In this document: in pieces, positions 45,828 through 57,761 of the stretch
Layout of the letters: each line of letters opens with the position of its first letter
Numbering within the stretch: the stretch's first letter is position 1
Assembly: GCF_014235765.1 (NCBI RefSeq)
Contig: NZ_JACMYH010000002.1
Coordinates: forward strand, 372,001-436,000
From: Pseudomonas baltica
GTDB lineage: Bacteria; Pseudomonadota; Gammaproteobacteria; Pseudomonadales; Pseudomonadaceae
Length of the DNA stretch: 64,000 nt
Direction of reading: 5' to 3'
Made by a program: the position numbers and the translations under genes
The notes under the pieces: generated by a model
The model's database searches: none
The model's input: only the letters and a program-made list of their open reading frames with translations
What the model was told of the DNA's origin: nothing

Positions 45828-46901
45828 TCAGCGGCTACGCTTGGGCAACACATCCTTGAGTTTGGCGTGCATGCTGCGCAGTGTCTTTTCAGTGCTGGCC
45901 CAGTCGATGCACGCATCGGTGACCGATACGCCGTACTGCAGGTCGCCCAAGTCCTTGGGAATCGACTGACTGCCCCAATTCAAATGGCTTTCCACCATCA
46001 GGCCGATGATCGACTGGTTGCCTTCCAGGATCTGATTGGCCACGTTCTCCATCACCAGCGGTTGCAGTGCCGGGTCCTTGTTGGAGTTGGCGTGGCTGCA
46101 GTCGACCATGATGTTGGCCTTGATGCCTGCTTTTTCCAGCGCCTGCTCGCACACCGCCACGCTGACCGAGTCGTAGTTGGGCTTGCCGTTGCCGCCGCGC
46201 AGCACCACGTGGCCGTAGGCATTGCCCTTGGTGGTGACGATGGATACGCCACCTTCCTGGTTGATGCCCAGAAACCGATGCGCACTGGACACCGACTGCA
46301 ACGCGTTGATGGCCACGGTCAGGCCGCCGTCGGTACCGTTCTTGAAGCCCACGGCCGAGGACAGGCCCGAAGCCATTTCACGGTGGGTTTGCGATTCGGT
46401 GGTGCGCGCGCCGATGGCCGACCAACTGATCAGGTCCTGCAGGTACTGCGGCGAAATCGGGTCCAGCGCCTCGGTCGCGGTAGGCAGGCCCATTTCGGCC
46501 AGATCCAGCAGCAGTTTCCGACCGATGTGCAGACCGTCCTGGATCTTGAACGAGTCGTCCAGGTACGGATCGTTGATCAGGCCTTTCCAGCCCACCGTGG
46601 TGCGCGGCTTTTCGAAGTACACGCGCATGACCAGGTACAGGGTGTCCGAGACTTCGGCGGCCAGCGCTTTGAGCCTGCGCGCATATTCGTGCGCTGCATC
46701 GATGTCGTGGATCGAGCACGGGCCGATGACCACGAACAGGCGATGGTCACGCCCATCGAGAATATCGCGCACCACTTCACGGCCAGCGGCCACGGTGGTG
46801 TGCGCGGCGGCACTGAGCGGGATTTCCCGCTTCAGCTGCGCAGGGGTGATGAGGGTTTCGTTGGAAGCGACGTTTAGGTCGTCGATCGGTAGGTCAGCCA
46901 T
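45828..46901 (-). CDS. aroF: 3-deoxy-7-phosphoheptulonate (DAHP) synthase, class I
   Basis: The 357-residue enzyme condenses phosphoenolpyruvate and erythrose-4-phosphate, the first step of aromatic amino acid synthesis. Type I-alpha motifs are present: VIGPCSIHD near the N-terminus, RVYFEKPRTTVGWKG, GFKNGTDG and the metal-binding MVDCSHANSNKD. The length fits the AroF/G/H group. Which amino acid feeds back on it cannot be read with certainty, so the symbol is by resemblance. The ATG at 46901 begins the conserved region, and the 21-residue extension was dropped. Confidence 0.93.
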   Translation of the reverse strand: MADLPIDDLNVASNETLITPAQLKREIPLSAAAHTTVAAGREVVRDILDGRDHRLFVVIGPCSIHDIDAAHEYARRLKALAAEVSDTLYLVMRVYFEKPRTTVGWKGLINDPYLDDSFKIQDGLHIGRKLLLDLAEMGLPTATEALDPISPQYLQDLISWSAIGARTTESQTHREMASGLSSAVGFKNGTDGGLTVAINALQSVSSAHRFLGINQEGGVSIVTTKGNAYGHVVLRGGNGKPNYDSVSVAVCEQALEKAGIKANIMVDCSHANSNKDPALQPLVMENVANQILEGNQSIIGLMVESHLNWGSQSIPKDLGDLQYGVSVTDACIDWASTEKTLRSMHAKLKDVLPKRSR

Positions 46902-47115
46902 CGTGTTACTCGTCAGGTCACGGGTGCCGGCCGCCAGCGAACCCCGCACGGCGAGGCACAGCATGATTATGAGCGGCGGGGGAGTCGAACCTTAGCGCGT
47001 TAGAGCGCATGCAGACAACGGATTTGTGCCATTGCCATGCGCCGACGACCGGTGCACGGCGGGCGGCACTGCTACGCTCAAGTATGCCTGTCGCATTGGC
47101 TACTTCGGAGGTCGC

Positions 47116-47616
47116 ATGATCCGCTCCATGCTGTACGCCACTGACCTGGGGGTATATGCCCCGTTCGTCATGCAGCACGCCGTAGCCCTGGCGCGCAGTT
47201 TCAACGCGCAGCTGTATGTCATCCATGCCGTGGAGCCGATGGGCCTGATCGCCGAATCGGTGCTGCAAAGTTACCTGGACGAGTCCACGCTCGACCGCCT
47301 GCACAATCAAGGGCTCAATACCGTCATGGCCGGGATCGAGGAGAAGGTCCTGCAGAGCCTGCGCAGCGACCTGGGCGACGACGAGCCAGGCCTGGCCTTG
47401 ATCCGCGCCGTGCGCGTGAGGCAAGGGGATCCAGCCGAGGTCATCCTTGACCAGGCGCAGCGCCTGGCGGTGGACTTGCTGGTATTCGGCAGTCACAGCC
47501 ACGCTGCCACGGTTGACGTTCCCCTGGGGCGCACCGCAGCCCGCGTGCTGCAGCTGTCCCCGGTGCCGGTCTACATGGTGCCCCTGACCGAGCACCGCAG
47601 CCGACCCAGAGGATGA
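47116..47616 (+). CDS. Universal stress protein (UspA family)
   Basis: The 166-residue cytoplasmic protein has the Usp fold: MLYATDLG at strand 1, the long helix AVALARSFNAQLYVIHAVEP and the C-terminal nucleotide-binding GSHSHAATVDVPLGRTAARVL. The motif is close to the ATP-binding G-2X-G-9X-G(S/T) pattern but carries charged or bulky substitutions, so ATP binding is uncertain. GGAGG lies five bases before the ATG. It is divergent from the DAHP synthase gene and upstream of cysB. Confidence 0.9.
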   Translation: MIRSMLYATDLGVYAPFVMQHAVALARSFNAQLYVIHAVEPMGLIAESVLQSYLDESTLDRLHNQGLNTVMAGIEEKVLQSLRSDLGDDEPGLALIRAVRVRQGDPAEVILDQAQRLAVDLLVFGSHSHAATVDVPLGRTAARVLQLSPVPVYMVPLTEHRSRPRG

Positions 47617-47666
47617 GTCTGGGTTGGTTATTTTTCCTACAAATTTAATAAAAAGTTCTAGATTTA

Positions 47667-47694
47667 TTGTTACAACCTTTAATATAGTTATAAC
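47667..47694 (+). promoter_or_regulatory. Probable cysB promoter
   Basis: TTGTTA (47667-47672), a 16-base spacer and TATAAC (47689-47694) lie in a strongly AT-rich stretch 44 bp before cysB. CysB represses its own gene in relatives, so its binding site may overlap this region. Confidence 0.55.
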
Positions 47695-47728
47695 CCGTCG
47701 CCGATGACTGGCGGTTTTTCCTGTGTGA

Positions 47729-48712
<984 letters not shown>

Positions 48713-48715
48713 TTG

Positions 48716-48751
48716 CGCCGCCGTTCCCAGGCATTCCATGCCCGAGCGGCG
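48716..48751. terminator. Nested hairpin between cysB and cysH
   Basis: An outer stem CGCCGC/GCGGCG encloses an inner GGCAT/ATGCC stem in the 48 bp between these convergent genes. It lacks a T-run and could serve both directions only weakly. Confidence 0.4.
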
Positions 48752-48760
48752 TCGCGTGGC

Positions 48761-49495
48761 TCAGGTCTTGGCGATCAGATTGCCCGCGTGCAGCCCGCAT
48801 TCCTTTTGCGTGGCTTCCTCCCACCACCAGCGCCCCTCGCGCTCGTGTTGGTTGGGCAGCACCGGCCGCGTGCAGGGCTCGCAGCCGATACTGATGAAGC
48901 CGCGCTCGTGCAGGCTATTGAAGGGCAGTTCGAGCATGCGGATGTAGCCCCACACCTCTTCGCTGCTCATCTGCGCCAAGGGGTTGAACTTGTACAGCGT
49001 GCGCTCGGCCGTCGAAAACGCGCCGTCCACTTCCACCGCCGCTACCTGGCTACGGGTGCCTGGGCTCTGATCGCGCCGCTGGCCGGTGGCCCAGGCGCTG
49101 ACGGTGGACAGCTTGCGCCGCAGCGGCTCGATCTTGCGGATACCACAGCACTCGCCATGACCATCGCGATAAAAGCTGAACAGTCCCTTTTGCTTGACGA
49201 AGGGGTCCAGCAGCGCGTTGTCCGGCGAGACCAGTTCAATGGTGATCTGGTAGTGATCGCGGACCTGCTCGATGAAGCGATAGGTTTCCGGGTGCAGGCG
49301 GCCGGTGTCCAGGCTGAACACCTTGACGTTCTTGTTCAGTTTCCAGGCCATGTCCACCAGCACCACGTCTTCGGCACCGCTGAAGGAAATCCAGAGGTCG
49401 TCGCCGAAGTGGGCGAAGGCGAGCTTGAGAATGTCCTGCGGGGACTTGTTCGCGTAGGTCGTCGCCATGTCGGCGACATCGAAGGGTTGGCTCAT
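48761..49495 (-). CDS. cysH: Adenylylsulfate (APS) reductase CysH
   Basis: The 244-residue enzyme reduces APS to sulfite with thioredoxin. Two cysteine pairs (Cys116-Cys117 in ECCG and Cys205/Cys208 in CEPC) form the [4Fe-4S] site that distinguishes bacterial APS reductases from PAPS reductases. Cys233 in the C-terminal KECGLH is the catalytic residue. The nucleotide-binding [10 protein letters not shown] loop is present. It is read toward cysB and lies downstream of the pabB terminator. Confidence 0.95.
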   Translation of the reverse strand: MSQPFDVADMATTYANKSPQDILKLAFAHFGDDLWISFSGAEDVVLVDMAWKLNKNVKVFSLDTGRLHPETYRFIEQVRDHYQITIELVSPDNALLDPFVKQKGLFSFYRDGHGECCGIRKIEPLRRKLSTVSAWATGQRRDQSPGTRSQVAAVEVDGAFSTAERTLYKFNPLAQMSSEEVWGYIRMLELPFNSLHERGFISIGCEPCTRPVLPNQHEREGRWWWEEATQKECGLHAGNLIAKT

Positions 49496-49550
49496 CAGGC
49501 GGCTTCCTGGTCAAAGTGGCGCTTGGCGCTCTATGTGGCGCAATGGTAAC

Positions 49551-49578
49551 AAAAAAACACCGGGCGACATGACCCGGT
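49551..49578 (-). terminator. Rho-independent terminator of pabB
   Basis: On the minus strand ACCGGG and CCCGGT form a 6-bp stem, followed after one base by seven T, directly after the pabB stop and 55 bases before cysH. Confidence 0.85.
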
Positions 49579-50922
49579 TCAGAGCCCCGCGAGGGTATCC
49601 AGCAGCACGCTCACCTTGAAGATCGACTCTTCGTATTCGGCCTGCCACTGCGAGTCGGCCACGATCGCGCCACCGCCCCAGCAGCAGACCTGGCCGTCCT
49701 TGACCAGCAAGGTACGGATGGCGATGGAGCTGTCCATTTCACCGCGCACATCCAGGTACAGCAACGAACCACAGTAGATGGCGCGTTGGGTCGGTTCCAC
49801 TTCGTCGATGATCTGCATGGCGCGGATCTTCGGCGCGCCGGTGATCGAGCCACCGGGAAAACTGCCGGCGAGCAGGTCCAGACAGTCCTTGTCCGCGGCC
49901 AACTCACCGGTCACGGCGCTGACCAGGTGATGAACGTTCGGATAGCTCTCCAGCGCGAACAGCTGCGGCACCCGCACCGAGCCGATCCGGCAGCTTCGGC
50001 CCAGGTCATTGCGCAGCAGGTCGACGATCATCAGGTTCTCCGAGCGGTCCTTGGCACTGGCCAGCAGCTCGCGACCCTGGCGCGCGTCTTCTTCGCGGTC
50101 GAGGCTGCGCGGGCGGGTGCCCTTGATCGGCCGGGTTTCGACATGACCAGCCGTGACCTTGATGAAACGCTCTGGCGAAAAGCTCAACAAGGCTGCGCCG
50201 CCAGCCAACTGCAGGTAGCCGGAAAACGGCGTAGAGCAGGCAGCGCGCACGGCCTGATAAGCGGCCCACGGGTCGCCTGCGCAGGCGGCACGAAAACGCT
50301 GGGTCAGATTGACCTGATAGCAGTCTCCGGCCTGGATGTAGGCCTGCACCTTTTCGAATGCCCGCCGGTACTGCTCCGGGGTTCGGTCCGGTGTCATCGA
50401 GGCGTGCAGCCGGAAGGCCGGGGCTTCGAGCGCGGCCGGTTGGGCGAACAGGTCGATCAAGCGTTGCCGTTCGCCTGCACCCAGCGCGGGATGGAACATC
50501 AATTCGCTGGTCTGCCGGCGATGGTCGCTGATCAGCGCCCAGGCGTAGAGGCCCAGGCTGGCGTGCGGCAGGTCGAGGTCGTCGTGGTTGGGCGCTGGCA
50601 GGGTCTCCAGCCTGCGGCCGAAATCGTAGCTCAGGTAGCCGATCAGCCCTCCGGCGAAGGGTAACTCGCAGCCGTCGGGCAATTGCGCCTGGCCCAATTC
50701 GGCCAGCGCGACACGGGCCCGTTGCAGGTACTGTTGGCCGGACTCACCGGCCTGGACGCCGAGGGTCTGCAACGGCCAGGCGCTGATCAGGTCGAAGCGG
50801 CCGCGCTGGGCGATCGGCTGCGCGCTGTCGAGCAGCACCGCGCCAGGCGCGTGGCGAACCGCAGCGAAATAGGGCGCCGGGTCGGCCAGGTAGGGCAGGG
50901 CGTGAAGCGAGCAGGTTGGCAT
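49579..50922 (-). CDS. pabB: Aminodeoxychorismate synthase component I
   Basis: The 447-residue chorismate-utilising enzyme makes 4-amino-4-deoxychorismate for folate synthesis. The N-terminal half carries the PabB-type GLIGYLSYDFGRRLE region. The C-terminal chorismate-binding domain has CYQVNLTQRF, RPIKGTRPR, ENLMIVDLLRNDLGR, GSITGAPK and EESIFK. The KGTRPR context supports PabB rather than anthranilate synthase TrpE. It lies 79 bp downstream of the ATP-grasp operon on the same strand and ends in an intrinsic terminator. Confidence 0.93.
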   Translation of the reverse strand: MPTCSLHALPYLADPAPYFAAVRHAPGAVLLDSAQPIAQRGRFDLISAWPLQTLGVQAGESGQQYLQRARVALAELGQAQLPDGCELPFAGGLIGYLSYDFGRRLETLPAPNHDDLDLPHASLGLYAWALISDHRRQTSELMFHPALGAGERQRLIDLFAQPAALEAPAFRLHASMTPDRTPEQYRRAFEKVQAYIQAGDCYQVNLTQRFRAACAGDPWAAYQAVRAACSTPFSGYLQLAGGAALLSFSPERFIKVTAGHVETRPIKGTRPRSLDREEDARQGRELLASAKDRSENLMIVDLLRNDLGRSCRIGSVRVPQLFALESYPNVHHLVSAVTGELAADKDCLDLLAGSFPGGSITGAPKIRAMQIIDEVEPTQRAIYCGSLLYLDVRGEMDSSIAIRTLLVKDGQVCCWGGGAIVADSQWQAEYEESIFKVSVLLDTLAGL

Positions 50923-51001
50923 GATAGGTCGGTGGCCAGTAGCGGGGCTGGGATTGTAATGCAGCCGGGCGCCGCGTGTGCGGGTGGCGTGGCGTCCGCG
51001 C

Positions 51002-51988
51002 TCAGCTCACTGCTGCGGGCACATGACCGAACAGTGCCTGGACGAAGCGCGTGCGCTCTTCGACGGTTTCCACGAGGCCTTCGCCCGCCAGCGCTTCCAG
51101 GTGTTTTTCCACGGCCTGGGTGCGCAGGGTCAGGCCGCAGTCGTTGGCAATCTGGATGTTCAGCCCGGGGCGGGCGTTGAGCTCCAGGATCAGCGGGCCT
51201 TTCTCCTGGTCCAGGACCATGTCGACGCCGATGTAGCCCAGCCCGCACAATTCGAAGCAGCCGGCGGCCAGGCGCATGAAGCCGTCCCAGTTGGGCAACT
51301 GCACACCGTCCACGGCGTTGGTGGTGTCAGGGTGCTTGCTGATGATGTTGTTCAGCCAGGTGCCGCGCAAGGTCACGCCCGTGGCCAGGTCGACGCCGAC
51401 GCCGATGGCGCCCTGGTGCAGGTTGGCCTTGCCGCCCGACTGCCGGGTCGGCAAGCGCAGCATGGCCATTACCGGGTAGCCCATCAGCACGATGATGCGG
51501 ATGTCCGGTACGCCTTCGTAGCTGATGCTCTTGAAGATCTGGTCGGGAATGACCCGGTATTCGATCAGCGCGCGGTCACGGTGCCCGCCCAGCGAATACA
51601 GGCCGGTGAGGATGCTGGAAATCTGGTGCTCGATGTCTTCGCGGCTGATGATCTTGCCCGACACGGTCCGAAAGCGCTCCTCGAAGCGGTCGGCGACCAC
51701 CAGGATGCCGTCACCGCCAGCGCCCTGGGCCGGCTTGACCACGAAGTCACTGCGCCCGCCGATGATCTCGTCGAGGCGATCGATCTGTTTTTCCGTGGAG
51801 ATCACCCCGAACATCTCGGGCACATGGATACCCGCCGCGATGGCGCGTTCCTTGGTGATGATCTTGTCGTCGACGATGGGGTACAGGCTGCGCCGGTTGT
51901 ACTTGAGCACATAGTCGGCGTTACGCCGGTTGATGCCCATGATGCCGCGGGCCTCCAGCGCTTTCCAGGTTTTCCACAGGCCGAACAT
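51002..51988 (-). CDS. ATP-grasp alpha-L-glutamate ligase-like protein (RimK-related)
   Basis: The 328-residue protein has the ATP-grasp fold of RimK-like carboxylate-amine ligases. It shows the nucleotide-binding DFVVKPAQGAGGDGILVV loop, the RVIPDQIF segment and the metal-binding LILELNARPGLNIQIAND near the C-terminus. Such enzymes join an amino acid to a carboxylate via an acylphosphate. The substrate is unknown. It is the last gene of a three-gene unit with a retropepsin and an inactive transglutaminase protein, and its start overlaps the preceding stop (TGATG). It is predicted to be cytoplasmic. Confidence 0.85.
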   Translation of the reverse strand: MFGLWKTWKALEARGIMGINRRNADYVLKYNRRSLYPIVDDKIITKERAIAAGIHVPEMFGVISTEKQIDRLDEIIGGRSDFVVKPAQGAGGDGILVVADRFEERFRTVSGKIISREDIEHQISSILTGLYSLGGHRDRALIEYRVIPDQIFKSISYEGVPDIRIIVLMGYPVMAMLRLPTRQSGGKANLHQGAIGVGVDLATGVTLRGTWLNNIISKHPDTTNAVDGVQLPNWDGFMRLAAGCFELCGLGYIGVDMVLDQEKGPLILELNARPGLNIQIANDCGLTLRTQAVEKHLEALAGEGLVETVEERTRFVQALFGHVPAAVS

Positions 51989-53523
51989 CAGGAGTCGGCC
52001 TGCTTGAGAAAGGCCTTGAAACGCACCAGTTCGGTCAGCCGGTAGCCGCGGTAGCGGCCCATGGCGAGCATGAAGCCCACCAGGATCAGCAGGATCGCCG
52101 GGAAGGTGAACACGAAGTACACCAGCTCCGGCACGCTCATCAGGATATGCGCCAGGGAGGCGGCGACCAGCGTGCCCACCGCGACCTTCAAGGCATGCCC
52201 GCTGCCGCGCTCTTCCCAGGTGATCGACAAACGCTCGATGGTCATGGTCAGGATCACCATCGGGAACAGCGCCACCGACAGCCCGCGCTCCAGGCCCAGC
52301 TTGTGGCTGAACAGGCTGATCGCGGCAATCAGCACCACGACGAAAGTGAGCACCACGGACAGCCTGGGCAGCATCTGCAGCTTCAGGTGTTCCAGGTAGG
52401 AGCGCAGCGACAGTCCCAGCGCGGTGATCACCGTGAACAGGATGATGCCGAAGCCCAGCTGGGTTTCGCGGAACGCCAGGGCGATCAGCACCGGAGTGAA
52501 GGTGCCCAGGGTCTGGATGCCGATTAGGTTGCGCAGGATCAGAATCACCAGCACGCCGATCGGGATCATCACCATGATCATGAAGGTCTGCTGGGTCTGC
52601 AGCGGCAGGCCGTACAGGCTGTACTCGAGGAAGTCGGCGTCGGTGTTCTCGTCGGTCAGCTTGGCCAGGCGAATGGCGTTCATCTCGCTGTTGTTCATGG
52701 TGAAGGTGACGGTTGCCTTGCGGCCACCCTCGACGCTCACCAGGTTTTCGTCACCCGTCCACCACAGCAGGCGATCCTCGGGCAGGCCCTGCTCGCCGGT
52801 ATCGGGGTTGAAGTACAGCCAGTCGTTGCCGTTGAAGCTGCGCAGCCACAGTTCCGGTGTCTGCGCCTGGTCGGCGAGCAGGCGCACGGTATGGACCTTT
52901 TCCATCGGCACGTGGGCGATGGACAGCAGCAGGTCGATGATGCGCGCCTTGTGCAAGGTCGAGGTGTCGCCGGCCAGCAGCAGCTTGACGTTGTCGTCGG
53001 CCAGATTGTTGACCCGCTTGATGGTTTCGCCGACGAAGGTTTCGACATCGGCCGAATGCTGGCGGATGGGCGCCAGCAACGCTTCGGCGGCGATCTTTTC
53101 CGGGCCTTCCACGGCCAGGCTGTCGCGGAAGATCGGCCCCTTGACCTTGATTTTTTCGCCGCTGTAGCGCTTGGTCAGCACCAGGCGGTAGTACAGCGTC
53201 TGGTTGCCCGAAGCGCGCCGGGCCGACCAGGTCACCTTGCGGTTGCCGTCCAGACGATTGACGCTGACCCCGTAGTTGTTGGAGATGAAGCTCTCGTTGA
53301 GGCTTACATAGTCACGACTCAGTGGCGGCACGAACATCTGCACCTTCACCGGGTCCTTGGCGCTGGCGACGAATTCGACCTTGGCGTCGATGTTCCACAG
53401 ATCGTCGGTTTCGTCTTCGGTCACCGGGATGCCGAGTACGAGGATCTGATAGGCGGTGATGGCGATGCCCAGCCCCACCAGCGCGGTGATCAGGATCTTC
53501 AAGTGCAGGGTTAGAGCGCGCAT
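51988..53523 (-). CDS. Inactive transglutaminase fused to seven transmembrane helices
   Basis: The 511-residue protein has one N-terminal helix (about residues 8-28), a large periplasmic domain (about 30-335) and seven C-terminal helices (about 345-495). Part of the periplasmic domain (about 215-275, LLLSIAHVPMEKVHTVRLL to WLYFNPDTGEQG) follows the transglutaminase-like fold, but the catalytic Cys and His are absent. It is therefore more likely to bind peptides than to modify them. The ATG at 53523 begins the first helix. The 80-residue extension is proline/arginine-rich out-of-family sequence. It lies 5 bp after the retropepsin gene. Confidence 0.85.
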   Translation of the reverse strand: MRALTLHLKILITALVGLGIAITAYQILVLGIPVTEDETDDLWNIDAKVEFVASAKDPVKVQMFVPPLSRDYVSLNESFISNNYGVSVNRLDGNRKVTWSARRASGNQTLYYRLVLTKRYSGEKIKVKGPIFRDSLAVEGPEKIAAEALLAPIRQHSADVETFVGETIKRVNNLADDNVKLLLAGDTSTLHKARIIDLLLSIAHVPMEKVHTVRLLADQAQTPELWLRSFNGNDWLYFNPDTGEQGLPEDRLLWWTGDENLVSVEGGRKATVTFTMNNSEMNAIRLAKLTDENTDADFLEYSLYGLPLQTQQTFMIMVMIPIGVLVILILRNLIGIQTLGTFTPVLIALAFRETQLGFGIILFTVITALGLSLRSYLEHLKLQMLPRLSVVLTFVVVLIAAISLFSHKLGLERGLSVALFPMVILTMTIERLSITWEERGSGHALKVAVGTLVAASLAHILMSVPELVYFVFTFPAILLILVGFMLAMGRYRGYRLTELVRFKAFLKQADS

Positions 53524-53528
53524 TGAAA

Positions 53529-54080
53529 TTACTCTGCGATGGTGGCGACAGTGGCGCAGGCGGGTTTGCCGGCAGCGTGTTTGCGGCTGGGGTCGACCAG
53601 CGCATCGAAGCGGGTGAGCGCGTCGGAGCCGATCAGCAGCGGGTAGTCGAATGCGGTGCGGTCGGTGAGGTTGACTTCGATGCGGCGCTGGGTATGGCCC
53701 ATGCACACGTCGAGTTCGATCACCGGCCGCTGGGTGTGGGTCTTGCGTTCGCGGGCACTGCATTCACAATCGTCGGCGCGTCGCTTGATGGAGCTCACGC
53801 GCACCAGCGGCCGCTCGATGGGGTGGGAATGGGCATTGTCGATCGCCAGGTAGAAGCGCACCCAGGGTTGGCCATTGCGCTTGAAACGCTTGATGTCACG
53901 GGCACTGAGCGAGGCGGTCAATGCGCCCGTATCGAGTTTGGCGGCGACCCGCAGGTCGATGTCGGTCAACTGCACGTACTCGTTCAAGCCGTAGGTGGTC
54001 TTTTCGGCAGCCAGGCCCAGGCCCGGAATGAACGGAATGAATAAAAGGCTGAACAGGCGGGAGAGGGGTTTGAGAGTCAT
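53529..54080 (-). CDS. Exported retropepsin-like aspartic protease (RimB/DUF785-type)
   Basis: The 183-residue protein has a signal peptide (about residues 1-24) and a retroviral-type aspartic protease domain with the active-site triad AKLDTGALTASL (Asp50-Thr-Gly) and the closing LLIGSDAL. Like retropepsins it should act as a homodimer. The family is often annotated as an ATP-dependent zinc protease, without good evidence. A cysteine pair (DDCEC) may form a disulfide. It is the first gene of the operon with the transglutaminase-like and ATP-grasp genes, which suggests it trims or senses a peptide made by that system. Confidence 0.85.
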   Translation of the reverse strand: MTLKPLSRLFSLLFIPFIPGLGLAAEKTTYGLNEYVQLTDIDLRVAAKLDTGALTASLSARDIKRFKRNGQPWVRFYLAIDNAHSHPIERPLVRVSSIKRRADDCECSARERKTHTQRPVIELDVCMGHTQRRIEVNLTDRTAFDYPLLIGSDALTRFDALVDPSRKHAAGKPACATVATIAE

Positions 54081-54142
54081 GAATTGAAATTATGAATACC
54101 GAATCGGGCACCGCAAAAACGTTTCGCGGGTAACAGGAAGAG

Positions 54143-54166
54143 AGCACCGCATTCTAGCACGGTGCT
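54143..54166 (-). promoter_or_regulatory. Palindrome over the probable -10 box of the retropepsin operon
   Basis: AGCACCG and CGGTGCT are perfect 7-bp arms separated by ten bases that contain, on the minus strand, TAGAAT (54151-54156), a good -10 element about 70 bp before the retropepsin start. A dimeric repressor bound here would block RNA polymerase. The -35 match is poor, which would fit an activator-dependent promoter. Confidence 0.45.
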
Positions 54167-54274
54167 TTCGTGCCGCCAGCGCAGGCACGGTCGGGCGAGG
54201 CCTTGGAGTGCGAATCGACCGTGAAGTTCGAGGGTCGACCGCTCGGCAGGGGTGGGCGTCACGGGTGCAGGTGC

Positions 54275-55093
54275 CTATTTGAAGCGCCGTTCGACGCCTT
54301 TCTCGACAAGGATCTTGGCGGAGATTTCTTCCACCGAAAAATGGGTCGAGTCGATGTTCGGAATGTTCTCGCGGCGAAACAGACCTTCCACCTCGCGCAC
54401 CTCGAACTCGCACTGGGCGAAGCTGGCGTAACGACTGTTGGGCTTGCGTTCGTGGCGGATCGCGGTGAGTCGATCGGGGTCGATGGTCAGGCCGAACAGC
54501 TTGTGCTGGTGGGCCCTGAGCGCAGGTGGCAACTGCAGGCGCTCCATGTCGTCTTCGGTCAGCGGGTAGTTGGCGGCGCGGATGCCGAATTGCATGGCCA
54601 TGTACAGGCAGGTCGGGGTCTTGCCGCAGCGCGACACGCCCACCAGGATCAGGTCGGCCTTGTCGTAGTAGTGGGTTCTGGCGCCGTCGTCGTTGTCCAG
54701 CGCGAAGTTGACCGCTTCGATGCGTTCCATGTAGTTGGCATTGTGCGCAATGGAGTGGGACTTGCCCACCGAGTACGAGGAATGTGCGCTGAGCTCCATT
54801 TCCAGCGGGGCGAGGAAGGTCGAGAAGATGTCGATCATGAAGCCGTTGGAGGTGGCGAGGATCTCGCGGATGTCCTGATTGACGATGGTGTCGAAGATGA
54901 TCGGTCGCACACCGTCCTTTTCGGCGCAGTTATTGATTTGCTGTACCATGGCCCGAGCCTTGTCCACGCTGTCGATATAGGGCCGCGTGAACTTGCTGAA
55001 GGTAATGTTTTCGAACTGCGCCAGTAGACTTTGCCCCAGCGTTTCGGCGGTAATGCCGGTACCGTCGGAGATGAAGAATGCAGATCGTTTCAT
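54275..55093 (-). CDS. ppsR: PEP synthase regulatory kinase/phosphorylase (DUF299)
   Basis: The 272-residue bifunctional enzyme inactivates PEP synthase by ADP-dependent phosphorylation and reactivates it by Pi-dependent dephosphorylation. The P-loop GVSRCGKT lies at residues 152-159, and the [14 protein letters not shown]-terminus is characteristic. It is divergent from its target ppsA, sharing a 175-bp promoter region. Confidence 0.95.
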   Translation of the reverse strand: MKRSAFFISDGTGITAETLGQSLLAQFENITFSKFTRPYIDSVDKARAMVQQINNCAEKDGVRPIIFDTIVNQDIREILATSNGFMIDIFSTFLAPLEMELSAHSSYSVGKSHSIAHNANYMERIEAVNFALDNDDGARTHYYDKADLILVGVSRCGKTPTCLYMAMQFGIRAANYPLTEDDMERLQLPPALRAHQHKLFGLTIDPDRLTAIRHERKPNSRYASFAQCEFEVREVEGLFRRENIPNIDSTHFSVEEISAKILVEKGVERRFK

Positions 55094-55108
55094 TGTGCGC
55101 CCCGGCCC

Positions 55109-55137
55109 TTAGGCAACTGACGATTCTTGGATATGAT
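55109..55137 (+). promoter_or_regulatory. Probable ppsA promoter
   Basis: TTAGGC (55109-55114), a 17-base spacer and TATGAT (55132-55137) form a reasonable promoter for ppsA. On the opposite strand TATCAT overlaps the same bases (55134-55139) and could serve ppsR, so the two promoters may compete. Confidence 0.5.
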
Positions 55138-55268
55138 AGGCCCGATTGACGGCCAGCATTGCCAGGCATTCTCGTTCATTTCCGAGGCTGCGGCCACAGC
55201 CCCCCCGCGTGCGACGATTCGCGCCGGGCATCCCGAGCTTTTCCAACCCAGTCAGTGGAGAGATCACC

Positions 55269-57644
<2,376 letters not shown>

Positions 57645-57651
57645 GCCGTCC

Positions 57652-57740
57652 CACCCCAGACCGGTGTGTTCTTTCCGGCACCCCGGTCCCCTGTATCACC
57701 CCAGACCGGTGTGTCCTTTCAAACACCCCAGTCCCCTGTA
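57652..57740. repeat. Two tandem copies of a 44-45 bp unit after ppsA
   Basis: The unit beginning CACCCCAGACCGGTGTGT and ending CCCCTGTA occurs at 57652-57695 and 57697-57740, with about six differences. The tail CCCCTGTA is also the head of the REP element that follows. The array lies directly behind the ppsA stop. Confidence 0.8.
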
Positions 57741-57761
57741 GCAGCGGCGCAAGCCGCGTCG
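57733..57761. repeat. REP element
   Basis: CCCCTGTAGCAGCGGCGCAA followed by GCCGCGTCG has the imperfect GCGGC/GCCGC stem of the Pseudomonas REP family also seen near 9179-9208. It sits between ppsA and the hydrolase gene. Confidence 0.75.

Noticed and set aside
46980..46991. On the minus strand GGTTCGACTCCC looks like the T-loop of a tRNA, with TTAGAGCGC nearby on the plus strand resembling a D-arm
   Set aside because: The arms needed for acceptor, anticodon and T stems do not pair, and the pieces are in incompatible orientations. It is the divergent promoter region of the DAHP synthase and universal stress genes.
53524..53763. An 80-residue N-terminal extension of the transglutaminase-like membrane protein
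   Set aside because: It is arginine/proline-rich, antisense-like sequence lying within the retropepsin gene in another frame. The membrane helix begins at the ATG at 53523.
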